DNA from: Cricetomys ansorgei
Lineage: Eukaryota > Chordata > Mammalia > Rodentia > Nesomyidae
NCBI GenBank assembly: GCA_026225945.1
Contig: JAMJFZ010000856.1
Location: 1-64,000 of the forward strand
Direction of reading: 5' to 3'
DNA length: 64,000 nucleotides
In this document: positions 8,265-19,674 of the stretch, piece after piece
Layout: each line of letters starts with the position of its first letter
Position numbering within the stretch: position 1 is the stretch's first letter
Notes under the pieces: generated by a model
What the model saw: only the letters and a program-made list of their open reading frames with translations
Databases searched by the model: none
Told to the model about the DNA's origin: nothing
Program-made: the position numbers and the translations under genes

Positions 8265-11200
8265 CCCTAATAGGAGTGACAGTGTGAGAACTGTTAAGGG
8301 CTCCCTTTTTTGCTTTAAGTGGGTGTTTTATCATATTGTCAGTTTAATGAACCTGAGTCTATCTTGCCTCAACAGGTAATGTTCTGGTGTGCCAATAGGC
8401 ACTATACATGCCATGTCCCCAGTCTTAGGGAGTTTTCTTTTGTCTAAAAGTTCCAGCCTGTGGAAATGGGACGTTGTAATCTCTTAGACTCTCCTGCTGA
8501 GAGGTGACTTCGTCAGGGGCCCCAAACAGGCTGGTATTAGTCAAAAGCTGGGGGGTTTAGGCAGTGGGGTACATCTGGTTCGCTGATCCAGCAGAGTGGA
8601 CAGAGGTGGTCACATCAGCTGGACTGGTCATCAGCTCTCAGCAGGTCTAGGACTCATAGTAGTCGAGGCAGTTTGATGCCTGGATGGTGTCTGTTAGCCA
8701 AGTAGTGATCTATTGAGACAGATAAAAACTAGAGGCAGAAGTTAAAGTTTACAGAAGCTTACATTTGGAACTTATCACCTTGTAGAAAGAACAGCTAACA
8801 AGTGTTTGTTAAACAGCGAATGAGAAATCACCTTAGACTTGAGCCTATTTAGGCACTTAAAAACATATATTTTTAGGGGCTTTAAAGTGGTCCATAATTT
8901 ACACAACACAGAATCTGTTTTTTTTTAGTTGATTAATATCTGTTTACAGAGTACAGTATCATAAAAAGTTTTCAAGTAACTAAAACCAGGTTATACACTA
9001 CTAAGACAAAATCTGTCATTTTAAAATGTAGAGAATGGTTTTTGGCTTCCTTTAGCAACATAGTATGATTTCATATATCTAGAAGAAAATGGGAGAGCCA
9101 AGCCAGCCTCTAATCCAGATAAAAACAATTATACCAGCTCATCAGAACATGTATCCAGGATTTTAATGTTATAACTCTGAACCTTTTTTTTTAACTTTTA
9201 TCTCAAACCACCTTCTCACTTAAAATCATTTTCAGACCTTCACAACTTACCTAGGCTTTCATATCTGCAGACTTTTAAACCTCCATATCTTAACATTATC
9301 TCAGACACTCAAAACTTAAATCACTTTCTTAGACCTTTATATTTTAAACCTCATAACATTCCTTTAAACTTTCTTTAATCTAACTATCTACCAAATACAG
9401 AGTTGTTATTACCGAGCAAAAACCTATTTATCTTTTAACAGGGGGCCTGTTACAGAGACAATCCTGTTTGTCTTATTCAGACAGGGACTCTAGTAGCCTC
9501 AGAGAGAGAAACTGGTTGTCTATTGCTGTTAAACTAACAGAATTACAGTTAGCCATCAACGCCGCCAGAGATCTGGGAATACTAAATTATAGCAAAAAGT
9601 GTAACTCAATTAAAATGACAGAAACTTACCCATACCTATACAGATGACCCTGGACTCTCCGTGTTCTCCATGACTTTATGGGGAACAGAGGTCTCAGGAC
9701 ACTGACAGTCTTCCATTGCCAGGCCAGTAGGTATTTTTCTGTGGATAAGACTCAGAGGGATCGAATCCCGCTCTGTCCACCCAAAGCAGGATGATCTACT
9801 CTCTAGTGTCTTATTTGTAGGCAGGTCTATGGCAGGTGAGGCATTGGGCAGATTTGCCCAGTGTTACATTACCACAATCCACAGACGTTGCTCTGTCCCT
9901 GTCCATCTTCTCTGGAGGTGCTGGGGTCACTGTTAGGATCTGGGGTCTCTACTTAAAACTCCAATTAAAAGTCATAATCAGCAGATCTCTGAGGGGTGAG
10001 GGCTATCTATGTTAAGTATCTCTATGTTAACAAAACTTTGCCTATAATTTTTTCTGCTTTACTGTACTATCTAGGTCATTGTTAAACATCTTTTTAACTT
10101 AAACTGTCTCATAGCCTTGTGAATTTAAATATCTTAAAAGCTGTTTTTAAAAACATCTAGCTTTTGTAAAAACCTAAAGTTTTCTTAAAGTAGTTTAAAA
10201 CCTTCCAACTTTGTGTTCATAGTGTCCTTTTTAGCGTTCTGTTTTAGAGGCCTAAGCCAACTGTTACACTAAAGCTCAGATATCATATAACTTCTTAATT
10301 TTAAAACTGCAGGTTTTTTATAAACAAACTTCAGTTATTTTTTATTTTGTTTTAAACACTTTACTCTTAAACTGAAACGATGACTGTCAGCAAAAGATGT
10401 ATTCTTGTATAAGAATACACAGAGATACAGTCTTTGATATCTTATTAAACACTCTTTTTAAAATCTTATTTTTATAAACCTTATTTTAGCATACAAAAAT
10501 ACTATATAAAATCTAACTTCTTAACTTAATGTTTTCTTTTTAGATCTATACCAAAAAAACACATCTTTAAAACATATTTTTAAAAGGTTGGTATTGAGGC
10601 CTCAGTTATGTAGGGACCACTGTGATGAGTTAACCTTTTTGTTAGTTTACCCATCCTGACCCTTTGCCTTTTCTCTCAGGCTCTCCAAAGGAGCGCAGAG
10701 TATCTGCTCTGTATTGGCTCTCTACCCCTGTGTGTGTTTTTTACACACCAAGTATGTCATCTTGTCATCTCATGCAGACTTACAAGACAGTCACAGAACT
10801 CTCCAGGAAGACAAGCTTGGGTTAAATTCCTGACTTTTAGTTTTAGGGGCAGCAGCAGGAAGGAGGGAACAAGGTATTTTCCCCAGGCCTACTTGCCTCT
10901 CACTTTTCTCAACCCCCAGAAACCCCTCTTATCTCCCTGGCAGGGAGCCCACCACAAAGCGCAGCACATGGGATGTCCTTGGTACTTGAATTAACTGAGA
11001 GCTGTTCTTTCTTGCTTCTCTGGGACAAAGTTTGTGGGTCTTCTAAGACCTTTCCTCCCAAATGTCAAGCCAGTTGTTTCTTCTGTCTTAGGAATTGGGG
11101 AGATTACACACACCCTGTGAAATTCACCTCTGTCTAACATCTCATCCATGCCCACTTATCTTCCACACTGGGTTGTCATCTTTCTCCCGCCCATGTGGTC

Positions 11201-13115
11201 CCCCTCCCTCCTGGCCCCGGCTCAGGACCAGTTTTTTCTGGCCTGTTATGATTCTGACCATTGACTTGAACCACAAAATGAATCCTTACCGTGGTGACTC
11301 AAATAAAAGTATAAACACAGATATTCACACACAGATAAAGAAATCTTAATCAGGTCTGGAACAACAGAGGAACCTTAGAACTTTTTTCAGAGATGACTTG
11401 TTGCCTTTTTTACAAATTGTCTGTTAGTGGCAGAAGTTATTTTAGCATTTTGGCTAGTAGCACAAGCTGCTCCATGCCTCTCCTCTAAGTTTGCAGCAAG
11501 ACTCATTTCTAAGAAAACTTGCCCCAGATCTGGCAAGCTAACATTTAAGACAGTGATATTCAAATGAACACAGAATACACATTATTTTTATACATTGACA
11601 CTGGTGATCACCAAGACAGAATTAATACATCAGATGACATTTAACATCTTGAACTCCTGACCGTAGTAGTATCAGCTTATCAGAACTTTACAGCCAGAAT
11701 TAATCTATACATTTCAAATCACTTTTTACTTTAATTTTCAAAATAGCTGAGGCTTAACAAAGCTAGGCAAAGACAAGCAGGTAAAATATACATCTTTGCA
11801 CCCGAATAGACCTTCCAACTGTGTGCCTGCAGCATCACAAATAAAGTTCCTCTATTGTAATGTACATTCCTTTTGTCACACCCTCCTCTCGGCAGTCTGC
11901 CTTCCAGGCCTTTTTGAATCAGCTCTGGTGCAGTGGCAGTTCAGCCATCTTAAAAATTTCTCCTTTATTTTTAGTATAGAAAAAACCATCACATGGCCTC
12001 TCGATCTCTAAAGACTGCCAGGTTGTTTACTCAAACCTCAATTGCCTTGATTTACTTTGTTTTAATTCCCATAACTCTTCGCACCCTAAAAAATTTGGCC
12101 ATCAGCACAAGGTACATTCCTGTATCTGAATACACAGAGGCATATTTTCAGCATAGAAGAGAAAAAATCATGCAAAATAAAATCTAATTTAATTTAAATA
12201 TCTGAGATTTGTTGTCTCCTTGAATGGCAACATGTGGCTACCTCCATCTCCTCTTTGATCCTGGAAAAGAATGGTAACGTCCACATCCTAAATGGAGTTA
12301 CATCCAAAAATGCAGTCACACATACGTTACTCAGCTTTAATTTAATGCTCTCTTTTTAAACTTACACTAGAAAAAAACATCGTCATTCACACACACTCAG
12401 ATAGAAAAACAGAGAGACCTCAGAACTTCCCTTGATATGACCTGATGCTTTTTTACAGTTTTGTCTGCATAAGCAGAGATCCGAAACAGTTCAGCCCAGC
12501 GTCCTTTTAAAAACGTCTATCTCCGTAGCCATGCGCACAAATGGCCACAGAGACGACAGGGACAGTGTGCATAAACCATTCCGGAACTCTGGCCAGCAGC
12601 AGAAACTGCTCCAAGAAGTCTCTCCCCAAACAGCAGCCTGTCCTCTAGTTTCTAGCAAGCTCTACCTCAGTGGCAGTCATTACAGGACACCTGAATCTTT
12701 AAAACCATTAGTTTTCTTTACCCAAACCACATACATATTTTAAAATACCATTTGAGTGATTTTTACACAAGAAAGTTTGGCTGTTATCTCAGGAGTGGTT
12801 GAGCTGCACCCCCTCCTGCCTCTTTTTGGTTGCTTTGCCTCATTAACTCTTTCCCTCCTGTGGCCAAGAGCCCCAAACCAAGGTTGCTGAGTTGAAACTT
12901 GGCAGCTCTGGCTGGGATGGGTCCCAGAGGTCTGCTCAACGCAGGCCTCCCTTCCTTGCAGCTGGCCTTAGGAGTTGCTTGGCCGACGTTAGATCTCGCG
13001 TGTTACACAGGAAAACAGACAAACACAAAACATATAACCATGAAACTGAGACAAACATGAATCAGATAAGACAATGGCACCGCACAATTTCTCAGAGGTT
13101 TTCAGGTGTACATCA
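8265..13115 (-). other. AT-rich ERV interior without recognisable pol
   Basis: About 4.85 kb between the env and gag remnants. I see no YxDD, protease DTG/DSG or integrase motif in any frame, and no long frame. Much of 8700-12500 is strongly AT-rich. It could be decayed gag-pol or an unrelated non-coding payload as in VL30-like elements. Confidence 0.6.
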
Positions 13116-13199
13116 ACTGACTGATAAGTCAGCTCTGTCCTTGACTCCCTTAAAATGAGACACAATTATGTCGAGAGGTCCAGATGGAGTTTGTCCCAC
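13116..13199 (-). pseudogene. gag matrix N-terminus remnant (class I ERV)
   Basis: On the minus strand a stretch starting GQTPSGPLDIIVSHFKGV resembles the matrix N-terminus of gammaretroviral Gag. The start codon position reads GTG, and the frame closes after 28 codons. It lies about 1.13 kb downstream of the PBS, which would be a long leader. The myristoylated Gly is present but translation from here is unlikely. Confidence 0.6.
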
Positions 13200-14326
13200 A
13201 TCCAAAAACAAAGTCAGTCCGAGTCTAGCCATACACACACACACACACAGAATCATACAGAAACAGCAGTGCACTCCTCCGGTGTTTCCAGAGTCAAGTA
13301 AGCACCTGGCACCACTGTCCGCCCAGAGCTCTCGGCCAGAGAGTCTGTCAGCGGAAAGGCCTCCACAGCCTCCAGATTCCAAGCAGGTCAGGACCTCCAG
13401 GTGGGTCCTATGACCCCAGATGGGTCCTCTCACAACCCAAGCTTCCCGACACAGATCGTCCCGACCCCAGACAGGAGGGTAGCTCATCAGCAGCCCTCCT
13501 ACGGCTATGGTGTAACCTCAGACCAATGGCCAAGCGTCAGAGAAAGGGGGGTTGAAGTCGACTGTCCCATTGTCAACAAGTCAGAAAGAACCAGTGAAAA
13601 TACAAGAAACAGATTATGCAGACTCGCCCAGGAGGGGACTTCTACAGCTCCTCTACGGAAGTCACAGAAGGTTGAGACCGGCCTCTAGCAGGCATCTCCA
13701 GAAGGAGGAGAGGCTCCTCTCCCTCCTCCCGATGGAGAAGGATCCTCACGGACCCTCTCTCCGAACAGATGGGGGGAAGTCCTCGCGGACTTCTCCCCAT
13801 TACCAGACTCTGGAGTGTCCTCCAGGGACCCAAGGCCTCCAGATTCCAGACCCTCCCATGGCGCTTCTCTCACAAACAGACAGACAACAAGACCTAATAC
13901 AGATAGTCAGGCAAATAAGTCAGTCACAATTAACACAAAAATCAGACACAAAGAGAAACAGAACTCCGATATCGGACAGATGCCGGTCCCTGCCAAACCA
14001 AATGGCAGAGATTCCGGCCAGATGCTGTGGGGGCCACCTGCCCCCAGCTCAGACAGAGAGGAAACCTTACGGTGTCCCCTCCAACCCCACTGGAGCGTCC
14101 TCCAGGGTTGGTCCTGGCTTATACCATCCCCGGTAAGCTTAAGCCGTGTGGCGGGATCCTGACACACCCATGCACACCACAGACCGTTACAGACACAGTT
14201 TACAGCTCTGACCAGTTACTTGTTCCAAACAGACAGGCAGACAGGCGGACAGACAGACAGACAAACAACAGATGCTCGAGCTTACCTCCGATACCCGACT
14301 TGCGGGAGTCTGGGGGGATGCGTCGA
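13200..14326 (-). other. ERV leader region (5' untranslated)
   Basis: GC-rich sequence between the PBS and the gag remnant. Open frames on both strands here are short, overlapping and unlike any family I recognise. A short CA run (13231-13248) lies near its gag end. Confidence 0.5.
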
Positions 14327-14344
14327 TTCCCGGTCAGGGAACCA
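14327..14344 (-). other. Primer binding site, tRNA-Glu type
   Basis: On the minus strand the 18-mer TGGTTCCCTGACCGGGAA follows the LTR after a 3-nt spacer. Its complement matches the 3' end of mammalian tRNA-Glu including CCA. The match appears to continue several bases further into the T arm. Confidence 0.8.
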
Positions 14345-14347
14345 AAA

Positions 14348-14457
14348 TGTTGGACCCCCAAAGGCCCAAAGGCTGCACCCCCACAGAGACTCACAGACGG
14401 GATATCGATGCAAATAGCAAGAAGATTTATTCCAGTGCACTGGGACCGTTCTAACAC
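14348..14457 (-). mobile_element. Partial 5' LTR (R-U5 only) of the class I ERV
   Basis: 110 bp matches the first part of the 7325 LTR, from its end to just past the poly(A) region. It then diverges abruptly after TTCTAACAC at 14457. U3, with the promoter, is gone. The AATAAA complement is retained. Confidence 0.8.
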
Positions 14458-15775
14458 TTCCTCTAGCCAAAGGACCCTGTGGGAGGCAGGCAAGGGCTCA
14501 GCAATATTTCCCCTAAGGAAGGGCTCCAACTATCCTCTGCCAGGGAGGTGCAGGTGTAGTGGTTTGAAGTAAGTAGTCGCTGAACTTTGTGGAATGCCCG
14601 GTGCATGGCTGCTTGGGCTCTGCAAGCTTACTGGTAAGAACTTTTACTTTCGAGGATGTTATAGACAAAGAAAAAAGAAAGAAAGGAAAAAGAAAAGTGT
14701 GGAGGGAACCAGCCTTTTCAAAAATGAAAGAATGACAAACGAACAGGGTAGTTCGTTCTTTTATGGGACCCGAGGAAATGACATGCACGATCGCACTTTA
14801 AAATGACACGTGGAACACACTTTAAAAGTAAAACGCAGGAGCGTTTTTAACAGGAGAATTAAATAGTACATGTTAAGAAAAGAGAGGGGCAAAGAGGGGA
14901 GAGACTGACAATGCAATGTGCCTTGTCAGTGGAAAAATCACACCAAGAAGAGAAGGAAGGAGAGACTTACAATATACATTACCAGGGAAAGGGCCACACC
15001 AGAAAGAGAGAGAATTGCTCTTGGAAGAAGTTTAAAAAGCCAAATAGTTTTTTGATATGCAGATGTTGCTCAGGCCTTCAGCGGTTTCATAGGTAGATGT
15101 AGTCTTGCCCAGGATGGGGGTTGGGAGTCCTCCCTCCTGCGACTTATCTTGTTTTGCTAAGAAAGAACATTTGACTTAATACTGTTAGCTGAATAATATC
15201 TCCATCTGCCCCAAACAGAGCAGAGTGCCATGTAGGCAAAGAAGGTTTTTATTTTATAGTTTTTAGCTGTTTGGTGCATATTTATTTTTTCTTTATCTAG
15301 GCTCCTTTTGCTTCTATCTGTTACTATCAATATGGATAGGTAGCTTTACACATGCCAGGACTTAGAAGCCTGCAAGATATTTTACAAAGACAATTACTTT
15401 TGAGTAAAAAATGGCTGCTTCTCCTTCTCAGCTAACACCGGCCAGCTAATGTATCACTAGGCCATGCAGACATAATGAAAGACTTTTGTCGCCATTACAG
15501 CGAAGGGGAGGAAGGGGCAGAATGGCTGGTAAGCCGAAGTTTCCCACTGCGGAGTCTGGAACCTTGTTGACAGACTTCAACCTCATTGCAGGGTATTAGG
15601 GCTCCAGCAGAAAAGGAAAGGAAAAAAAGGAAGGAGGAAGGAAGGAAGGAAGGAAGGAAGGAAGGAAGGAAGGAAGGAAGGAAGGAAGGAAGTGGAGGAA
15701 GGAGAAAGAAAAGGAAAAAAAGCCACCTTTGTGCATATGCGTTGGCAATGGCTGCTCACCACACTCCCTTTTTTT
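14458..15775. other. Unassigned stretch between partial LTR and solo LTR
   Basis: No gene recognised. It holds an A/G-rich patch near 14668-14698 and a (GGAA)n microsatellite near 15630-15692. It may be foreign sequence brought next to the broken LTR by rearrangement. Confidence 0.5.
15630..15692 (+). repeat. (GGAA)n microsatellite
   Basis: About 15 uninterrupted GGAA/AAGG units within a longer purine-rich tract. Confidence 0.92.
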
Positions 15776-15779
15776 GTGG

Positions 15780-16057
15780 TGTGAGGCCGGAGACCCCCAC
15801 CCCCGGACTTGGGCATTAATTCTACATATCAAAATGGGAAAACAATTTGGGAACCAATCAACTTGTACCAATTCGGTTTGTGCCCAACAACTGTTTAAAA
15901 AGCTTCACCATTTGCTCCTCGGGGCCGCTTCTATCCTGCATGTTAGAACAGTCCCAGTGCACTGGAATAAATCCTCTTGCTATTTGCATCGATATCCCGT
16001 CTGTGAGTCTCTGTGGGGGTGCGCATCGTCCTGGTTTGGGCTTTTGGGGGTCCAACA
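15780..16057 (+). mobile_element. Solo LTR of the same class I family, U3-deleted
   Basis: It starts TGTGAGGCCGGAG and ends GGGGGTCCAACA. It is flanked by the 4-bp direct repeat GTGG (15776-15779 and 16058-16061). Against the 522-bp LTR it lacks about 244 bp of U3, and its TATA region reads TTTAAAA. AATAAA is at 15966-15971. It is in the opposite orientation to the neighbouring ERV. Confidence 0.85.
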
Positions 16058-16185
16058 GTGGATGTTTCAGACCACCTCCATTCCCCAAAAGCAGCAAAAA
16101 GCTACATTTGTGTGTGTGCATTGGCACATTTCCACAAATTTCTGGGACTATTCAATTTTTCTTGTATTGTTTTCTTTGCTTTTAT

Positions 16186-16322
16186 TCACGGAGACAGAGT
16201 TTCTCTGTGTAGCCCTGACTGTCATGGAACTCTCTCTGTAGACCAGGCTGGCCTCACTCTCAGATACCCTGCTCTGCCTCTCCAGTGCTGGACTAAAAGT
16301 GTGTACTACCACCACCCAGCCT
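16186..16322 (-). mobile_element. B1 SINE
   Basis: Complement of B1 body: GAGACAGAGTTTCTCTGTGT to the CACCACCCAGCC head. Confidence 0.85.
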
Positions 16323-16329
16323 CTATTCA

Positions 16330-17080
16330 TATTTTATTCTGAGTTTTGTGAATTTGGGAAGATATGATATTATGGTTATGATCATTTTTACGACACTGAT
16401 TATGGATCCCGGAGCCTCGCACATGCAAGTAAAGCTGAATCGAGCAAATCATAGCTTTAAAAGTAGATCAAAATGCTAATCATTTACAGATGCTAGTGCT
16501 GTCTGTATTTGTATGGATTCCTGTGTATCCTTGTATTTCTTGTTACTCATAGTGATGCAGAAAGTACCTAAAGCAGCATTATTAAAAACTTACAAGTTCT
16601 GAAGAGATATCATAATTCCTACTTTATTTACCATGATGAATATTATGTTCACATATAGCCACATTTTTTCTTTCTTTTCCTTATTCTTTGATGTATTTTT
16701 AGTCAAATGTAGGAAAACCTAGACTTCCTCTAGAATGATAAAGGAATGACCTAATACAAAAAACAAAACAAGCACGCTTGCTCTTCGCTTAGCTTGTGAT
16801 CCCACACAGCTCACCAGCTTCATACAGTGAACCAGGCATGGGACTCTGCGCACACTACGCTCTTCTTTACTCCCACCTGATTTGGGAGACAAATCATATA
16901 TTAGTTCCTGTGTAGAATTTGATCCTCTTCTTACTTTTTTTCTTTTTTCAAACTAAGTGTCTTGTACCCAGCATCTCCTGTCTTCCTCTCCCAAATGCTG
17001 AGGTTACCGGCCTATGCTAAAACGTCGAGAACTGTAGAGTATTTTTAGAGTTTATTTTTAATCATGTGTGTACTTCTATG
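16330..17080. other. Non-genic stretch
   Basis: AT-rich unique-looking sequence; nothing recognised. Confidence 0.5.
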
Positions 17081-17082
17081 AT

Positions 17083-17121
<39 letters not shown>
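17083..17121 (+). repeat. (TG)n microsatellite
   Basis: About 19 TG units. Confidence 0.95.
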
Positions 17122-17122
<1 letters not shown>

Positions 17123-17629
17123 GATGAAGTGTGTGTGAGTGCGGTGGACTATCCACAGTGTGCATGATGGTTAGAGGAAAACTTTTAGAAGTTACTTCTC
17201 GTCTTTGAACTTGTCTGAGACAGAGTCTCTTGTTACTGCCTGTGCAATAAACACTCCAGGATAGTGGGGTCCACAACCTTTGCGTTCATTCTGCTTTAAT
17301 CTTTGATTCCTATCTTTCTACACAAAGGTAGGGACGGCAAATGTGCACTACAGCTTCTAGCTTTTATTTTTATTTCTGGGGATCTAAACTTAGATGTTCA
17401 GGGTCACTCAGCAACTACTTTTACATATTGAGACACCTCCTTGATCCTAGATACCTTATTGGATGCCCTGTTACAGTGCACATTTTTATAAATAATGACA
17501 ACTGTCTTAACTAAATCCATGCTTTGTCCTATCTCTCCCTGGACATTCCTACCTGTTTGTATTCCTTAAGAACACTGAGACAGCATGGGGTTCAAAGGCC
17601 CTTTGAAGGTATATATAACTTTGAAGTTA

Positions 17630-17705
17630 TACATATATATATATATATTATATGCGTGTGTGCACGTGCGCACACACACTCACACACATATATATACATA
17701 TATGT
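17630..17705 (+). repeat. AT/GT-type alternating purine-pyrimidine tract
   Basis: (AT)n followed by GTGTGCACGTGCGCACACAC and a further TATATA tract. The sequence alternates and is a Z-DNA-prone type. Confidence 0.85.
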
Positions 17706-17831
17706 ATGAAGTTAAGTATCTTTCATGTAGTGAATAATGGAACACAGGGCATTGTATATATACTAAGTAAAGATGATTCTACTACTAATACATAGTGTCA
17801 TATGGACGAATTTTTCAAAGATAATATTTGT

Positions 17832-17965
17832 GGGGATGGGGGTTGGTTCACATCTTTCATCTCAGCAGTCAGGATGCAAAAGTAGAAGAACTCTAAAATT
17901 TTGAGGTCTGCATATTGAGTTCTAGGAAAGCCAGGGCTACATGGTGAGACACTTGGCTAAAGAAG
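17832..17965 (+). mobile_element. Diverged B1 SINE
   Basis: Recognisable by the CATCTCAGCAGTCAGGATGC segment and AGCCAGGGCTACATGGTGAG. Confidence 0.6.
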
Positions 17966-18607
17966 AAATAGGAGGAGGAAGAGGAATAGGGGAAGGGGTC
18001 AGGGAGGAAGAAGGGGAAAGGGAACATGAAAGTGTCAGCAACTCCAAAGACAATAGACAATGACTACAAAGTCTCAAAATGTGGCTCTTAACCTTACCAT
18101 GGACTCACTGCAATTGTCCTGTCCCAGTGGTGAGAGCTAGGATTACAGGAATGCATTCCAAGACACAGATTTCCATTCTGTGTTCTAAGTACATGTGCAT
18201 TTGTGGAACTATAATATGATGCAATGCACAAAAACCCTAAAACAGCACATTTTAAGTTTCTAAGAAGTGCTTAATATAAATATTTGTCTGATTATTTCTA
18301 ATTATATATTTAAATGAGTAAAGGACTTTCACACTCTGAGCTGAGAGACAGAGGTGGACAGCTGGGAGAGAGAGAATGAATGACAAAATGACAGAAAGAT
18401 AATCTCTGGGGAGAGTGTTTTTGAGTTTGGTGATTCTGCATGGAGCATCAGGGTCAAACTCATTTTCTCACAAGACAGCTCAATAGAATCCTGTCCCTGG
18501 TTTCCGGTTTCAGGTGAAAAGAAAGTTGCTTAGTGGAGGATCAAAAATTAAGATACCTAAGAGTCTCAGAACACTGAGTCAAAGAACAGTCTATATATAT
18601 TTGTATG

Positions 18608-18611
<4 letters not shown>

Positions 18612-18656
<45 letters not shown>
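18612..18656 (+). repeat. (TG)n microsatellite
   Basis: About 22 TG units. Confidence 0.95.
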
Positions 18657-18796
18657 ATCTGTGGCAATGTCTTTGGGCACTAAAGGATGCTGAAAGATGA
18701 CAGGTAGGCACAGAACAATTCAGGCCTGGTTTCATAGCCCAAGCTTCCATTGACAAATGACCTTGCTGTGATGCTGGATCCAAATAAAGGCATTTT

Positions 18797-19400
18797 GAAA
18801 TCTCCTGACTAGTTCACACTGAATAATACCAAAGGAGAAAACCCGGGTTCAAGGGTGAAAATCACCTTGTCTTGCTCTGTCTTATCAAGATAATCTCCTG
18901 TTAGAATAGATAGAAGAGACTCTAAAATTGGAGTATGGGGTCTAAGGACTAACTATCTTTCTCATTCTATGTGTGTGTATGTGTATTTATGCTCCGTGAG
19001 CCCACTGAAAAAGAACCTAGGACCTGGAGAGACAAGAAATACCGCCATATGGGTACAAGTCATGAAGATCAATTTCAGATTTGACTGGGAAGAACAGGTC
19101 ACATCAGAGTTCAGAGGAAGCCCTTTAAGGGACTATCCCTCATCTCAAGCTGGGAATAATCGTATTGAAATGACTGTGTACTTGTGACAAGGTTTATCAG
19201 AGCAAGAGCGTGGTAACAATAAGGAAGGAGAAAGGACTCGTCCTTGGAATTGGCAAACCAGGCACCTCTGAAAACTCATAGAAATCGCATGCCAAGGGTG
19301 CCCCATTTGCAGCATCAGAGAGTCTGCCAACAGGAGGCTGGCTAACTCGAAGGAGAGTTGGAAAACAATGTCAGGATTGTCTCCAAGAGGCTGAGACAGT
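18797..19400. repeat. Local duplication copy A
   Basis: It shares ordered blocks with 21474-22230. TCTCCTGACTAGTTC and CCAAAGGAGAAA open both. A TG-rich tract sits ~170 bp later in both. A shared block follows with TGGAATTGGCAA, CCAGGCAC, GCATCAGAGAG and GGAGAGTTG in order. No coding function recognised. Confidence 0.75.
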
Positions 19401-19627
19401 GATCTTTTCTAATAGGGCCCACCAGGCAAGGTCTCAGCCTTGTGGAGATGGGCATCTGGAGATTTCTCAGAGCCCATGGGACAAAGGCTATCTGTCGGGG
19501 AAGAGAAAACGTTTCCCAAGTGAACATGGTATATGATCTGGTACCCAGACTGGACAATCTGCCCAGGATTCTCTGGCAAGGACTGTCTGTTTGAGAGAGT
19601 GAGAATGACAAGGAATAGGAGAGACAG

Positions 19628-19674
19628 AACAAGGCAGAGAGAGAGAGACACACAGAGAGAGACAGAGAGGGAAA
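19628..19674 (+). repeat. (GA)n-rich low-complexity tract
   Basis: GAGAGAGAGACACACAGAG type purine tract. Confidence 0.8.

Larger units (their letters stand above)
7325..14457 (-). mobile_element. Class I (gammaretrovirus-like) ERV, antisense, coding-degenerate
   Basis: Read on the minus strand, the element runs from a partial 5' LTR (14457-14348), through a PBS (14344-14327), a long leader, a gag-start remnant (13199-13116), an AT-rich interior and an env-TM remnant (8264-7893), to a polypurine tract (7862-7847) and a complete 3' LTR (7846-7325). The order and the TM motif indicate a gammaretrovirus-like ERV. No protease, reverse transcriptase or integrase motif is visible, so it is a non-autonomous or heavily decayed copy. 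It interrupts tandem unit 5. The U3 half of the 5' LTR is missing or replaced, so no target-site duplication can be assigned. Confidence 0.85.

Noticed and set aside
9752..9775. tRNA B-box-like GGGATCGAATCCC inside the ERV
   Set aside because: No cloverleaf or A box at the right distance.
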